Counted from the first letter of the stretch, positions 1 to 5,646 are shown. The stretch: 9,234 nucleotides of DNA from Vulcanimicrobiota bacterium (GCA_003155175.1 PMFP01000129.1:1064-10297), one strand, 5' to 3'. Notes: generated by a model from the sequence alone, not told the origin. Program-made: numbers and translations.

Positions 1-575
1 AGCTGGGCGCCCCGCTTGTTCCCGGCCAACGCGTGAATCTCGTCCACGACCACGGTCTCGAGGTGGCGCAACGTCTTGCGATAACTCTCCATCGCGAGCA
101 TGACGGCCAGCGACTCTGGGGTGGTCACCAAGACGTGCGGGGGCCGCGCGAGCATCAAGCGGCGCTCCTCGACCGGCGTGTCTCCCGTGCGCACGCCCGT
201 TCGCGCAAAGCGTTCCCGGATGCGGCCGCGGCGCCGGCGTCCGCGTTCGGAGTTCGGGCGCTCGAGCAAGCCCATCTCGCGCATCGGGACGCGCAGGTTG
301 TGCTCGAGGTCGTATCCCAAGGCGCGCAGCGGCGAGACGTAGAGCGCGAACGTTCGCGGAAAGAGCTCGTCGCGATCGCGCCGCCACGCAAGCGACGACA
401 TGACGGGCAGAAACGCCGCCAGCGTCTTACCCGTTCCGGTCGGCGAACAGATCAGATGGTTCCGCCCCGCGAGCGCCAGCGGAATCGCGTCGCGCTGCGG
501 CGGCGTGGGCGCCGCCAGGTTGGCGGCGCACCAGGCTACGACGTCGGGATGGAGATCGCCGAACGACCCGTTCAG
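1..575 (-). CDS. Lhr-like superfamily 2 DEAD/DEAH helicase, N-terminal part (runs off the left edge)
   Basis: ATP-dependent nucleic-acid helicase of the Lhr family; Lhr proteins act in DNA repair and RNA metabolism in the cytoplasm. Only about 191 N-terminal residues are present and the downstream part is outside the window. Counting from the proposed CTG at 575, the frame reads a Q-motif-like TPPQRDAIP (24-32), Walker A SPTGTGKT (44-51), motif Ia VSPLRALGYD, the Lhr-typical RTGDTP, motif Ib TTPESL, and motif II DEIH (178-181) followed by ALAGNKRGAQ. This order and wording are characteristic of Lhr. The frame is open upstream to a stop at 846-848, yet contains no ATG, GTG or TTG before Walker A; the first in-frame ATG (401) would delete the P-loop. 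CTG at 573-575 overlaps the TGA of the upstream secreted-protein gene as CTGA, mirroring the ATGA and GTGA overlaps elsewhere in the window, so I take it as the start. A sequencing error is the alternative. Family certain, start uncertain. Confidence 0.88.
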   Translation of the reverse strand, partial: MNGSFGDLHPDVVAWCAANLAAPTPPQRDAIPLALAGRNHLICSPTGTGKTLAAFLPVMSSLAWRRDRDELFPRTFALYVSPLRALGYDLEHNLRVPMREMGLLERPNSERGRRRRGRIRERFARTGVRTGDTPVEERRLMLARPPHVLVTTPESLAVMLAMESYRKTLRHLETVVVDEIHALAGNKRGAQ

Positions 576-1312
576 GTCTTGACGCCGGAATCCGACGTGA
601 GATTCAAGACGGTCTGCGTTTTCTGCGTGGTGTACTGATCGCTGCCTTGCTGCTGTCTCCCGATCTCGTATTCCGTCACGCCAGTGGGCACTTGTTTGTT
701 GAAGTCGTACGCGATGGTCCCGTTGGTGTTCGTGGTTTGCACGTGCGAGCCGGTCTCCTTCGTCTGACGGACCTCGCCGATGCTCATCGCACCGTTGACG
801 TTGCTCTTGATCGTGAAGTCGGAAACCATCGAGTACTGCGGGCCACTATTCTCGATGCGCCAGTGCTTGTTGGAATCGATGAGCGCCGGATCGATAAAAT
901 TCGCTCCGAGAAAACTGACCGCCGTCAGTTCCTCTTCGTTGACTTTCTTGTTGGGATCGCAAATCGCCGTGGTGTTGCCGTAGACCACGCACGTCGCGGC
1001 CGGAGCCGACCGGTCGTGCTGCGCGTTCTCGCTCACCGAAACCACCAGGCCATGGTCGGGCTGCTCCCGGATGACGTCAACCGCGATCGTTCCCTGATCG
1101 CCGGCGCCGCCCGAAAAGTTGCTGGTCCCGCTGCCACCGCCGCCGATGCCCGAGTCGTGGATTTCGAGATCGGTCGAGGTCCCGTAGGTAAAGGAATAGA
1201 CGAGGTGGCGGATGGGAGCGGCCGCCGGCGCGGGCGACGGATCCGCGCTCGCGCGAAGCCCGGGCGCGGCCAACGCCGCGGCCAGGACGGTTGCCGTTGC
1301 AAGACGTTTCAT
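572..1312 (-). CDS. Secreted protein of unknown function with an N-terminal signal peptide
   Basis: 246 residues that I cannot assign to a named family. The N terminus MKRLATATVLAAALAAPG is a classical Sec signal (KR, a 15-residue Ala/Leu core), with an AxA-type cleavage site at about residue 23 (ASA before DPSPAP). The mature part opens with a Pro/Ala linker, then a Gly/Ser-rich stretch (residues 54-72), and is otherwise polar and Thr/Asn/Gln-rich, as expected for an extracytoplasmic beta-rich protein. It has two cysteines, 108 and 118, which could form a disulfide; no transmembrane helix follows the signal and no catalytic motif is apparent. The frame could extend upstream to 1399, but that adds an Arg-rich segment in front of the signal peptide, so ATG at 1312 is preferred; a GAGGCGGA purine stretch lies about 12-15 bases upstream. 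The stop codon is embedded in the proposed start of the helicase, suggesting co-transcription. Gene real, function unknown. Confidence 0.78.
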   Translation of the reverse strand: MKRLATATVLAAALAAPGLRASADPSPAPAAAPIRHLVYSFTYGTSTDLEIHDSGIGGGGSGTSNFSGGAGDQGTIAVDVIREQPDHGLVVSVSENAQHDRSAPAATCVVYGNTTAICDPNKKVNEEELTAVSFLGANFIDPALIDSNKHWRIENSGPQYSMVSDFTIKSNVNGAMSIGEVRQTKETGSHVQTTNTNGTIAYDFNKQVPTGVTEYEIGRQQQGSDQYTTQKTQTVLNLTSDSGVKT

Positions 1313-1405
1313 GAGGTTGCGTTTCCGCCTCGCCGCCGCGAGGCCCCTGCGCCAAAGCGGACCCGGGGAACGAAACCTCGCTCGCGACCGCCGGTACATG
1401 CAGGC
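1313..1405. promoter_or_regulatory. Divergent intergenic region between the secreted-protein gene and the small membrane ORF
   Basis: This 93-base gap separates two divergent starts, so any promoter for the secreted protein (minus) and for the small ORF (plus) should lie here or just inside the genes. It is very GC-rich, and I found no convincing -35/-10 pair on either strand. The call rests only on gene arrangement. Confidence 0.3.
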
Positions 1406-1597
1406 GTGAATCCAATTCTAGCGACCTTCCTCCGCGTGACGGCGACCGTCGCGGTCGTGCTCGTCGCGTTGATCCTTGCGGCGGTCTTGCTGAAGATCGT
1501 GCTGATCGCGGCGCTCGTGGCGGCGGTCCTGACGGGCGGCTTCTTCATTTATCAGCTCGTCGTCAAGCGGAAGGCGAAACTCCCGGTCCTTCGCTAA
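1406..1597 (+). CDS. Possible 63-residue small membrane protein
   Basis: Reading from GTG at 1406 gives a 63-residue, strongly hydrophobic product: a helix at about residues 11-29, a lone Lys30, a second helix at about 31-52, then a basic tail VVKRKAKLPVLR. By the positive-inside rule this is a hairpin-like inner-membrane peptide with a cytoplasmic C terminus. No family recognised. In its favour are the clean two-helix pattern, the basic tail and its place in a gap otherwise empty of genes. Against it, the start is GTG with only a weak AGG one base upstream, and long open frames are common by chance at this GC content. The frame is open far upstream as an antisense shadow of the secreted-protein gene, but that part is Arg-rich and not protein-like. 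Its last 35 bases overlap the 3' end of the convergent hydrolase gene. Confidence 0.5.
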   Translation: MNPILATFLRVTATVAVVLVALILAAVLLKIVLIAALVAAVLTGGFFIYQLVVKRKAKLPVLR

Positions 1598-2381
1598 GGA
1601 ACGCCGCGAGGCGTTCGCCGAAGCCTTCCGGCTCTTCGAGCATCGGCAGGTGCCCGCAGTTTTCCGCCACCGCGACCGACGCGCTCGGGAACTGCGATGC
1701 ATCGGAGCGCGCCAGGTCTACCGGCATCAGATCGTCCGCCCCGCCGCACATCACGAGAACCGGCATCGTCAGATCCGGCGCGATGTCCTCGGCGCCGTCC
1801 CGCACGGCCATGCCGCGCAGCATCGCCGCCAGGCCGCGCGCATCGTTCCGCCGTGCGATCGCCTCGACTGCGGCGACGAGATCGGGGCGCTCCCGTTTGG
1901 TTTTTTCCGGCAGAAGACGGGGGACGTAGGCCGCCACGACCGGCTCTGAAGACGATTCGAGCTCCGCGCGATCGGCGAGATTCAGACGCGCCTGCGCCTG
2001 TTGCGGCGCGTCCGGTCCGAGCCGGCTGCAGACCAGAGCGAGGCGTTCGACGCGCTCGCAGTACATGCGGGCGAAGGCGAGCGCGACGTAACCGCCCAGC
2101 GAATGGCCGACGACCGCCGCCCGCTGCGCGCCGATCGCGTCGAGTACCGCAGCGACGTCTCCGGCGAGCGTTTCCATTAAATACGGGCCGTCGACGACGC
2201 TCGATTCGCCCATGCCGCGCAGGTCGATCGCGACGACGCGACGCGTTCTCGCAAGGCGCTCGATCTGCGCGTTCCAGATCGCGCGCGCTAGTGGAAATCC
2301 GTGCAGCAACACCACCACGTCATCCGCCGTACCGTCGACGCACGCCGCGATGCGCGCGCCGTCACCCGACAAAACTTGCAT
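1563..2381 (-). CDS. Alpha/beta-fold hydrolase
   Basis: 272 residues, a normal length for a single-domain alpha/beta hydrolase (Abhydrolase_1 type); predicted cytoplasmic, with no signal peptide. The oxyanion-hole strand ends VVVLLHGFP (HGFP at 27-30); the early conserved DLRGMGES is at 53-60; the nucleophile elbow is GHSLGG (Ser94); the acid is Asp216 in GGADDLMP, four residues before the conserved proline; the catalytic His is 244 in NCGHLPMLEEPEGF. The whole Ser-Asp-His triad is therefore present. Members include esterases, BioH-like carboxylesterases, lactonases and C-C bond hydrolases, and substrate cannot be told from the sequence. ATG at 2381 begins just before the first strand. No Shine-Dalgarno sequence precedes it, and an AT-rich TATTAC sits 8 bases upstream, so a leaderless or very short leader transcript is possible. 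Divergent from the histone-like gene, whose -35 box covers this start codon. Confidence 0.92.
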   Translation of the reverse strand: MQVLSGDGARIAACVDGTADDVVVLLHGFPLARAIWNAQIERLARTRRVVAIDLRGMGESSVVDGPYLMETLAGDVAAVLDAIGAQRAAVVGHSLGGYVALAFARMYCERVERLALVCSRLGPDAPQQAQARLNLADRAELESSSEPVVAAYVPRLLPEKTKRERPDLVAAVEAIARRNDARGLAAMLRGMAVRDGAEDIAPDLTMPVLVMCGGADDLMPVDLARSDASQFPSASVAVAENCGHLPMLEEPEGFGERLAAFLSEGPGVSPSA

Positions 2382-2404
2382 TAAAACTTGTAATACTGTA
2401 TAAG
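2376..2404 (+). promoter_or_regulatory. Sigma70-like promoter of the histone H1-like gene
   Basis: TTGCAT at 2376-2381 and TATAAG at 2399-2404 are separated by exactly 17 bases, in a local AT-rich island within GC-rich sequence. Four of six -35 and five of six -10 positions match the TTGACA/TATAAT consensus. Transcription would begin near 2411. The -35 hexamer includes the complement of the divergent hydrolase's ATG (2379-2381), so polymerase binding here would occupy the hydrolase start region. Confidence 0.72.
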
Positions 2405-2417
2405 GTAGGCAACACCC

Positions 2418-2437
2418 CCGGTCGATTCGTCGACCGG
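2418..2437 (+). promoter_or_regulatory. UUCG-capped hairpin / perfect inverted repeat in the leader of the histone-like gene
   Basis: CCGGTCGA, TTCG, TCGACCGG forms a perfect 8-bp stem closed by a UUCG tetraloop, roughly +8 to +27 from the inferred transcription start. The last two G of the 3' arm are also the first two bases of the GGAG ribosome-binding sequence. As RNA it could protect the 5' end or modulate ribosome access; as DNA it could be an operator. It has no T-run, so it is not a terminator. Confidence 0.65.
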
Positions 2438-2444
2438 AGAAAGG
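2436..2444 (+). promoter_or_regulatory. Ribosome-binding site deciding the start of the histone-like gene
   Basis: GGAGAAAGG directly precedes ATG 2445. GGAG (2436-2439) lies 5 bases from this ATG but 20 bases from the in-frame ATG at 2460, so 2445 is the better start even though a product beginning at 2460 (MAVKRKKK) would look equally natural. Confidence 0.65.
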
Positions 2445-2672
2445 ATGACTCCACTAACTATGGCAGTCAAACGTAAAAAGAAAGCGGCGCCCAAACGCGC
2501 TGCGAAAAAGGCCGCGCCGAGGCGTAAGGCCACCCGCAAAAAAGCCACTCGCAAGAAAGCAGCGCGCAAGGTAGCGCGCAAGGTCGTCCGCAAGAAGGCC
2601 CGTAAAAAGGCCGTCCGCAAGGCCGTCCGCCGCAAAGCGGTCCGCAAGGCCGTACGCAAGGCCGCAGCCTAA
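2445..2672 (+). CDS. Histone H1-like Lys/Arg-rich DNA-binding protein
   Basis: 75 residues, almost entirely Lys, Arg, Ala and Val after the first eight, with no acidic residue. This is the composition of the C-terminal tail of eukaryotic histone H1 and of bacterial H1-like proteins (chlamydial Hc1/Hc2, Bordetella BpH1, AlgP tails). Such proteins bind DNA through charge and help compact the nucleoid; that role is inferred from composition. Prolines occur only near the N terminus (PK at 16, PR at 25), and the C terminus is a run of KAVR tetrads (55-58, 59-62, 64-67, 68-71) that would form a basic helix on DNA. The gene stands alone with its own promoter, leader hairpin, Shine-Dalgarno sequence and terminator. 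The antisense frame over the same bases is a Leu/Arg repeat without a ribosome-binding site and is discounted. Confidence 0.85.
   Translation: MTPLTMAVKRKKKAAPKRAAKKAAPRRKATRKKATRKKAARKVARKVVRKKARKKAVRKAVRRKAVRKAVRKAAA
2607..2657 (+). repeat. Short tandem repeats encoding the KAVR tetrads
   Basis: The 12-base unit AAGGCCGTCCGC occurs twice in perfect tandem at 2607-2618 and 2619-2630. A 15-base variant with one extra Arg codon follows (2631-2645), then a copy with one mismatch (2646-2657). Identical codons in adjacent units point to recent slippage or duplication within the histone-like gene, so tail length may vary between strains. Confidence 0.7.
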
Positions 2673-2697
2673 CTCTCGTCAGGCTCGTGCCCGAGTT

Positions 2698-2730
2698 GCG
2701 AGTCGCTCCAAGCGGCTCGCTTTTTTCTTG
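2698..2730 (+). terminator. Rho-independent terminator after the histone-like gene
   Basis: GCGAGTCGCT (2698-2707), loop CCA, AGCGGCTCGC (2711-2720) make a 10-bp stem with a single G-U pair, immediately followed by TTTTTTCTT. It lies 25 bases after the TAA. There is no A-run on its left side, so it does not serve as an intrinsic terminator for the convergent transporter gene. Confidence 0.92.
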
Positions 2731-2737
2731 TCCGGAC

Positions 2738-3985
2738 CTAGACCGTACGCACGACGGGACGGAACGTCCACACCGCCACCAGGGCGACGAAGCACGTTCC
2801 GCCCGCGAGCAGAAACGCGCCGCTCAAGCCGATGACCGACGCGATGGAGCCGACGATAAACGAGCCCGCGGGGACGAATCCGAGCGCGATCATCGTGAAC
2901 ACCGAGACCGCGCGGCCGCGCACGGCGTCGGGCGAAAGCGTTTGGATCAGGATGTTGGTGGCGCCCATGTACGCCAACGTTCCGACGCCCGTGGCGAAAA
3001 GTACCGGCAGCGCCGGAACCAGCGAGTGGATCGTCCCAAGCACGAAGACCCCGCCCGACATCACGAGGCCGGCGACGAACCAGAGCAGCGACTTCCGTTC
3101 GCGCGATGCGAAGTACGCGGTCGCCAGCGCGCCGCCGAATCCGCCCGCGCCGACGGCGGCGACCGCCCAGCCGAGTCCGGCAGCGTCGGTATGAAAGACG
3201 TTTACGCAGAGCGACGGCGTCAGCTGACCGTACGGCCGCGTGAGAAACGCCATCATGACGAACGTCAGCACGATCCACTTCAAAATCGCGTTGCCGGCCA
3301 GGAAGCTCACGCCTTCGCGAATCGCCGTCGAGAACGGCTCGCGCCGCGAGAGCCCCGGCGGTGACGGCTTCATCATCGTGATCGCGACGACTACGGCCAG
3401 CGTGAGAACCGCGTTGAGGTAGAAGCTGCCCGCGACGCCCACCCACACGATCGTCAGTCCGGCGATCGCCGGTCCGATGACCGCGGGCGCGTTGAACGCC
3501 ACCGAGTTGAGGCCGATCGCGTTTCCGACGTAACGCCGGTCCACGAGCAGCGGCACCCAGCTCTGCCGGGTCGGCGAATCGAACGAGTTGGCGGCGGCGT
3601 TGACCACGGAGAGCGCGATGACCAGCGGCAGCGTCAGCAAATGCGTGCTGGCCAGAATCGCGAGCGCGAGAGCGACCGCCGACATCGTGAGGTTGGTTAG
3701 CAACAGAATGAACCGCCGCGGGTATTCGTCCGCGATGACGCCGGCGATCGGCGAGCACAGCAGGACCGGCACGGCGCGCGCGAGGCCGATGAAGCCCAGA
3801 TCGAGCGCCGCGCGCCCGGGCGAACCCGCGAGCCGGCTCACGAAATAGCCGAGCGCCGTGAACTGCATCCAGGTTCCCAGATTCGAGACGAGCAGCCCGA
3901 ACCACAGAAGCCGGAAATCGCGAAAGAGCAGGAGCGAAGCGAAGAGCGAAGGCGGCTTCTCGAGGGGCGGGTGTTCGTCGCTCAT
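2738..3985 (-). CDS. Major facilitator superfamily exporter, MFS_3 (EntS-like, DHA3) type
   Basis: 415-residue inner-membrane transporter, normal length for twelve transmembrane segments. Family signs: the N-terminal FRDFRLLWFGLLVSNLGTWMQ (21-41); the loop 2-3 motif A region GVIADEYPRR (82-91); the MFS_3-typical NSFDSPTRQSWVPLLV (133-148); a cytoplasmic half-repeat break around 203-220; and the C-terminal-half motif SPDAVRGRAVSVFTM (351-365) followed by GFVPAGSFIVGS. MFS_3 proteins are mostly proton-driven drug, macrolide or siderophore exporters; the substrate here cannot be told. The frame extends upstream to 4099, but those residues overlap the kinase gene in another frame and are Arg/Gly-rich, so ATG 3985 is chosen; it overlaps the kinase TGA as ATGA. 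No clear Shine-Dalgarno sequence is seen, consistent with translational coupling to the kinase. Confidence 0.93.
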   Translation of the reverse strand: MSDEHPPLEKPPSLFASLLLFRDFRLLWFGLLVSNLGTWMQFTALGYFVSRLAGSPGRAALDLGFIGLARAVPVLLCSPIAGVIADEYPRRFILLLTNLTMSAVALALAILASTHLLTLPLVIALSVVNAAANSFDSPTRQSWVPLLVDRRYVGNAIGLNSVAFNAPAVIGPAIAGLTIVWVGVAGSFYLNAVLTLAVVVAITMMKPSPPGLSRREPFSTAIREGVSFLAGNAILKWIVLTFVMMAFLTRPYGQLTPSLCVNVFHTDAAGLGWAVAAVGAGGFGGALATAYFASRERKSLLWFVAGLVMSGGVFVLGTIHSLVPALPVLFATGVGTLAYMGATNILIQTLSPDAVRGRAVSVFTMIALGFVPAGSFIVGSIASVIGLSGAFLLAGGTCFVALVAVWTFRPVVRTV

Positions 3986-4590
3986 TCGTGCGCCCGGACG
4001 GCCGCCGCCAAGAGCGCGACGGCGCGGCCGGCGGCGAACGCCGACGTGTCCACGCACAGATCGTAGTTGTCGGGGTTGCCGAACTCGATGCCGAACCATT
4101 CGTGCAGATACGCGCGGCGCGCCCGGTCCACGCGGTCCACTTCGTGCGTGGCGGCGCGTTCGTCCACGCCCAGCCCGTCCATGACGTGATGGATGCGCCA
4201 GCTGCGCGGCGCATGCAAGTACACGCGCAGCACGCCCGGCCGGCGTCCGAGAATCGCGCCGGCGCCGCGCCCGACGATAAAGACGTTCCCGGCGGCGGCG
4301 TACTCCAGAACTGCGGCGCGAATCTCGCCGATCAAATCGTCGTCGAACCGCTGGCCGACCGGGATCTCGCCAACCTCCGGCGTCGAGCGTTCCAGACCGG
4401 CAAGCAGCAGGGCGCCCACCGACGGCAGCGAGTCCTCGGCGGCGTCCACCGTCTCGGGCTCGACGTGAAGTCGCTTGGCGACGACGACGGGAAGCTCGCG
4501 ATCGACGAACGCGTAACCGAGCTCGCGGGCCGCCAGTTCGGCGAGTCCGACCGCACCGCTACCGTACTGGTTGGAAATCGTGACGATCAT
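3982..4590 (-). CDS. Cytidylate kinase-like family protein (Cytidylate_kin2 type)
   Basis: 202-residue cytoplasmic P-loop protein. Features in order: N-terminal strand and P-loop MIVTISNQYGSGAVG (1-15); ELGYAFVDREL (23-33), matching the family's 'lg.pyyDrel'; a central helical region rich in Asp/Glu; VFIVGRGAGAILG (103-115); LRVYLHAPRSWRI (121-133); the LID-like segment with EVDRVDRARRAYLHEWFG (150-167); and NYDLCVDTS (175-183). This is the PF13189-like group, related to CMP kinase but of largely unproven substrate. The usual SREYGSGG is SNQYGSGA here, so the P-loop-adjacent Arg is Asn and the last Gly is Ala; nucleotide binding may still occur. A canonical Cmk that supplies CDP would be of similar size but has different motifs. 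First gene of a two-gene unit with the MFS exporter and divergent from the ABC operon. No strong ribosome-binding site is seen before ATG 4590. Confidence 0.88.
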   Translation of the reverse strand: MIVTISNQYGSGAVGLAELAARELGYAFVDRELPVVVAKRLHVEPETVDAAEDSLPSVGALLLAGLERSTPEVGEIPVGQRFDDDLIGEIRAAVLEYAAAGNVFIVGRGAGAILGRRPGVLRVYLHAPRSWRIHHVMDGLGVDERAATHEVDRVDRARRAYLHEWFGIEFGNPDNYDLCVDTSAFAAGRAVALLAAAVRAHE

Positions 4591-4626
4591 GCTGACGGAA
4601 GCGCTTCGCCCTGTGTTGAACGTTTC
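4591..4626. promoter_or_regulatory. 36-base divergent gap with a 10-bp palindrome
   Basis: The gap between the kinase (minus) and the ABC operon (plus) contains GAAGCGCTTC at 4598-4607, a perfect 10-bp palindrome that could bind a dimeric regulator. The gap is too short for two complete promoters, so -35 or -10 elements must lie inside the opposing genes. I found no strong consensus pair on either strand. Confidence 0.35.
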
Positions 4627-5646
4627 ATGCCCGATATGACGCAACCGATCATTCAGACGCGCGATCTTCGCAAAGTCTTCCGCACGGTCAAACGCGCCTC
4701 GGGGGGGCTCGGCGCGCTGCGCACGCTCTTCTCGCGCGAATACGAAGACCGCGTTGCCGTGGCCGACGTCACGATGTCGCTCGCCGCGGGCGAACTGGTC
4801 GGCTACATCGGGCCGAACGGCGCCGGAAAATCGACGACGATCAAGATGCTCACGGGCATCCTGGTGCCGACGTCGGGGAGCCTGGAAGTCGCAGGGATCG
4901 TTCCGTACGAGCACCGCAAGGAGAACGGCCGAAACATCGGCGTCGTCTTCGGCCAGCGCAGTCAGCTCTATTGGGACTTGCCGCTCCAAGAATCTTTCGA
5001 GTTGCTGCGCGCGATCTATGCGATTCCACGCGACCGCTACCGGCAAAACCTCAAGGACTTCGTCGACATTCTCCAGATGGACGACTTCCTGCGCACGCCG
5101 GTTCGCCAGCTTTCGCTCGGCCAGCGCATGCGCGGCGATTTCGCGGCCGCGATGCTCCACGATCCCAAGATCGTGTACCTCGACGAACCGACCATCGGGC
5201 TCGACGTCGTCGCGAAGGAAGCGATCCGGCAGTTTATCGCCGGCATCAATGCCCAGCGGGGAACGACCGTGATCCTGACGACGCACGATTTGGCCGACGT
5301 CGAGCGCCTCTGCCGGCGCATCGTCCTGATCGACCGCGGCACCATCATCTACGACGGCGACGTGGAGCGCATCAAGAGCGAGTACGGCCGCTACCGGACG
5401 CTCGTGTTGCGCTTCGGCCAGGCGGTCGAGAGCCCACAGCTCGACGGAGCCGAGCTGGCGTCCGTGGAAGGCACGACGGCACGCTTCCGCTTCGACCGCA
5501 ACGTCGCACGCCCGGACCTGCTCATCCGGCAGGCCGGCGACCGGTACAGCGTGGAGGACGTGACCATCGAAGAGCCGGAACTCGAGTCGATCATCCGCCG
5601 AATCTACGTCGAAGGATACGCCGGGCAAGGAGCGGCGACCCTATGA
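4627..5646 (+). CDS. ABC transporter ATP-binding protein, COG4586-like (ABC-2 exporter)
   Basis: 339-residue cytoplasmic ATPase powering the two permeases encoded downstream. It carries Walker A GPNGAGKST (62-70), Q-loop FGQRSQLYWDLP (Gln110), signature LSLGQ (162-166), Walker B IVYLDEP with catalytic Glu187, a D-loop region GLDV, and switch His220 in LTTHD. The insertion before Walker A (about residues 23-45, containing LGALRTLFSREYED) and the wording FGQRSQLYWDLP are typical of the COG4586 group, which pairs with COG4587 and COG3694 permeases. About 95 residues follow the nucleotide-binding domain and probably form an accessory C-terminal domain. ATG 4627 is followed by a second in-frame ATG at 4636; neither has a clear Shine-Dalgarno sequence, so the start is uncertain by three codons. 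The TGA is shared with the next gene's ATG. Confidence 0.95.
   Translation: MPDMTQPIIQTRDLRKVFRTVKRASGGLGALRTLFSREYEDRVAVADVTMSLAAGELVGYIGPNGAGKSTTIKMLTGILVPTSGSLEVAGIVPYEHRKENGRNIGVVFGQRSQLYWDLPLQESFELLRAIYAIPRDRYRQNLKDFVDILQMDDFLRTPVRQLSLGQRMRGDFAAAMLHDPKIVYLDEPTIGLDVVAKEAIRQFIAGINAQRGTTVILTTHDLADVERLCRRIVLIDRGTIIYDGDVERIKSEYGRYRTLVLRFGQAVESPQLDGAELASVEGTTARFRFDRNVARPDLLIRQAGDRYSVEDVTIEEPELESIIRRIYVEGYAGQGAATL
5627..5632 (+). promoter_or_regulatory. Shine-Dalgarno of the beta-helix protein gene, inside the ABC ATPase gene
   Basis: AAGGAG lies 10 bases before ATG 5643, within the last codons of the ATPase gene. Together with the ATGA overlap it supports the start at 5643 and independent or coupled initiation. 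Confidence 0.6.

Noticed and set aside
33..638. Plus-strand open frame of 201 codons
   Set aside because: Antisense to the helicase, whose Walker A, TTPESL and DEIH motifs are unambiguous; the plus product is Arg/His-rich with no motif.
1313..1399. N-terminal extension of the secreted protein to ATG 1399
   Set aside because: It adds 29 mostly basic residues in front of a well-formed signal peptide that already starts at Met 1312.
2381..2659. Minus-strand Leu/Arg-repeat frame (92 codons) opposite the histone-like gene
   Set aside because: It mirrors the Lys/Arg repeat codons; promoter, Shine-Dalgarno and terminator all support the plus strand.
2698..2730. Bidirectional terminator also serving the MFS gene
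   Set aside because: A minus-strand intrinsic terminator would need an A-run to the left of 2698 on the plus strand, and none is present.
2679..4214. Minus-strand 511-codon frame overlapping the MFS gene in another frame
   Set aside because: Arg/Gly/Ala-rich without membrane segments, whereas the competing frame is a full 12-segment MFS transporter.
3988..4626. Upstream extension of the ABC ATPase frame to 3988
   Set aside because: It runs antisense to the kinase gene and lacks protein-like sequence; the ATPase family N terminus begins at 4627 or 4636.
4591..5628. Minus-strand extension of the kinase frame up to 5628
   Set aside because: This is the antisense shadow of the ABC ATPase; the family's N-terminal P-loop strand begins exactly at ATG 4590.
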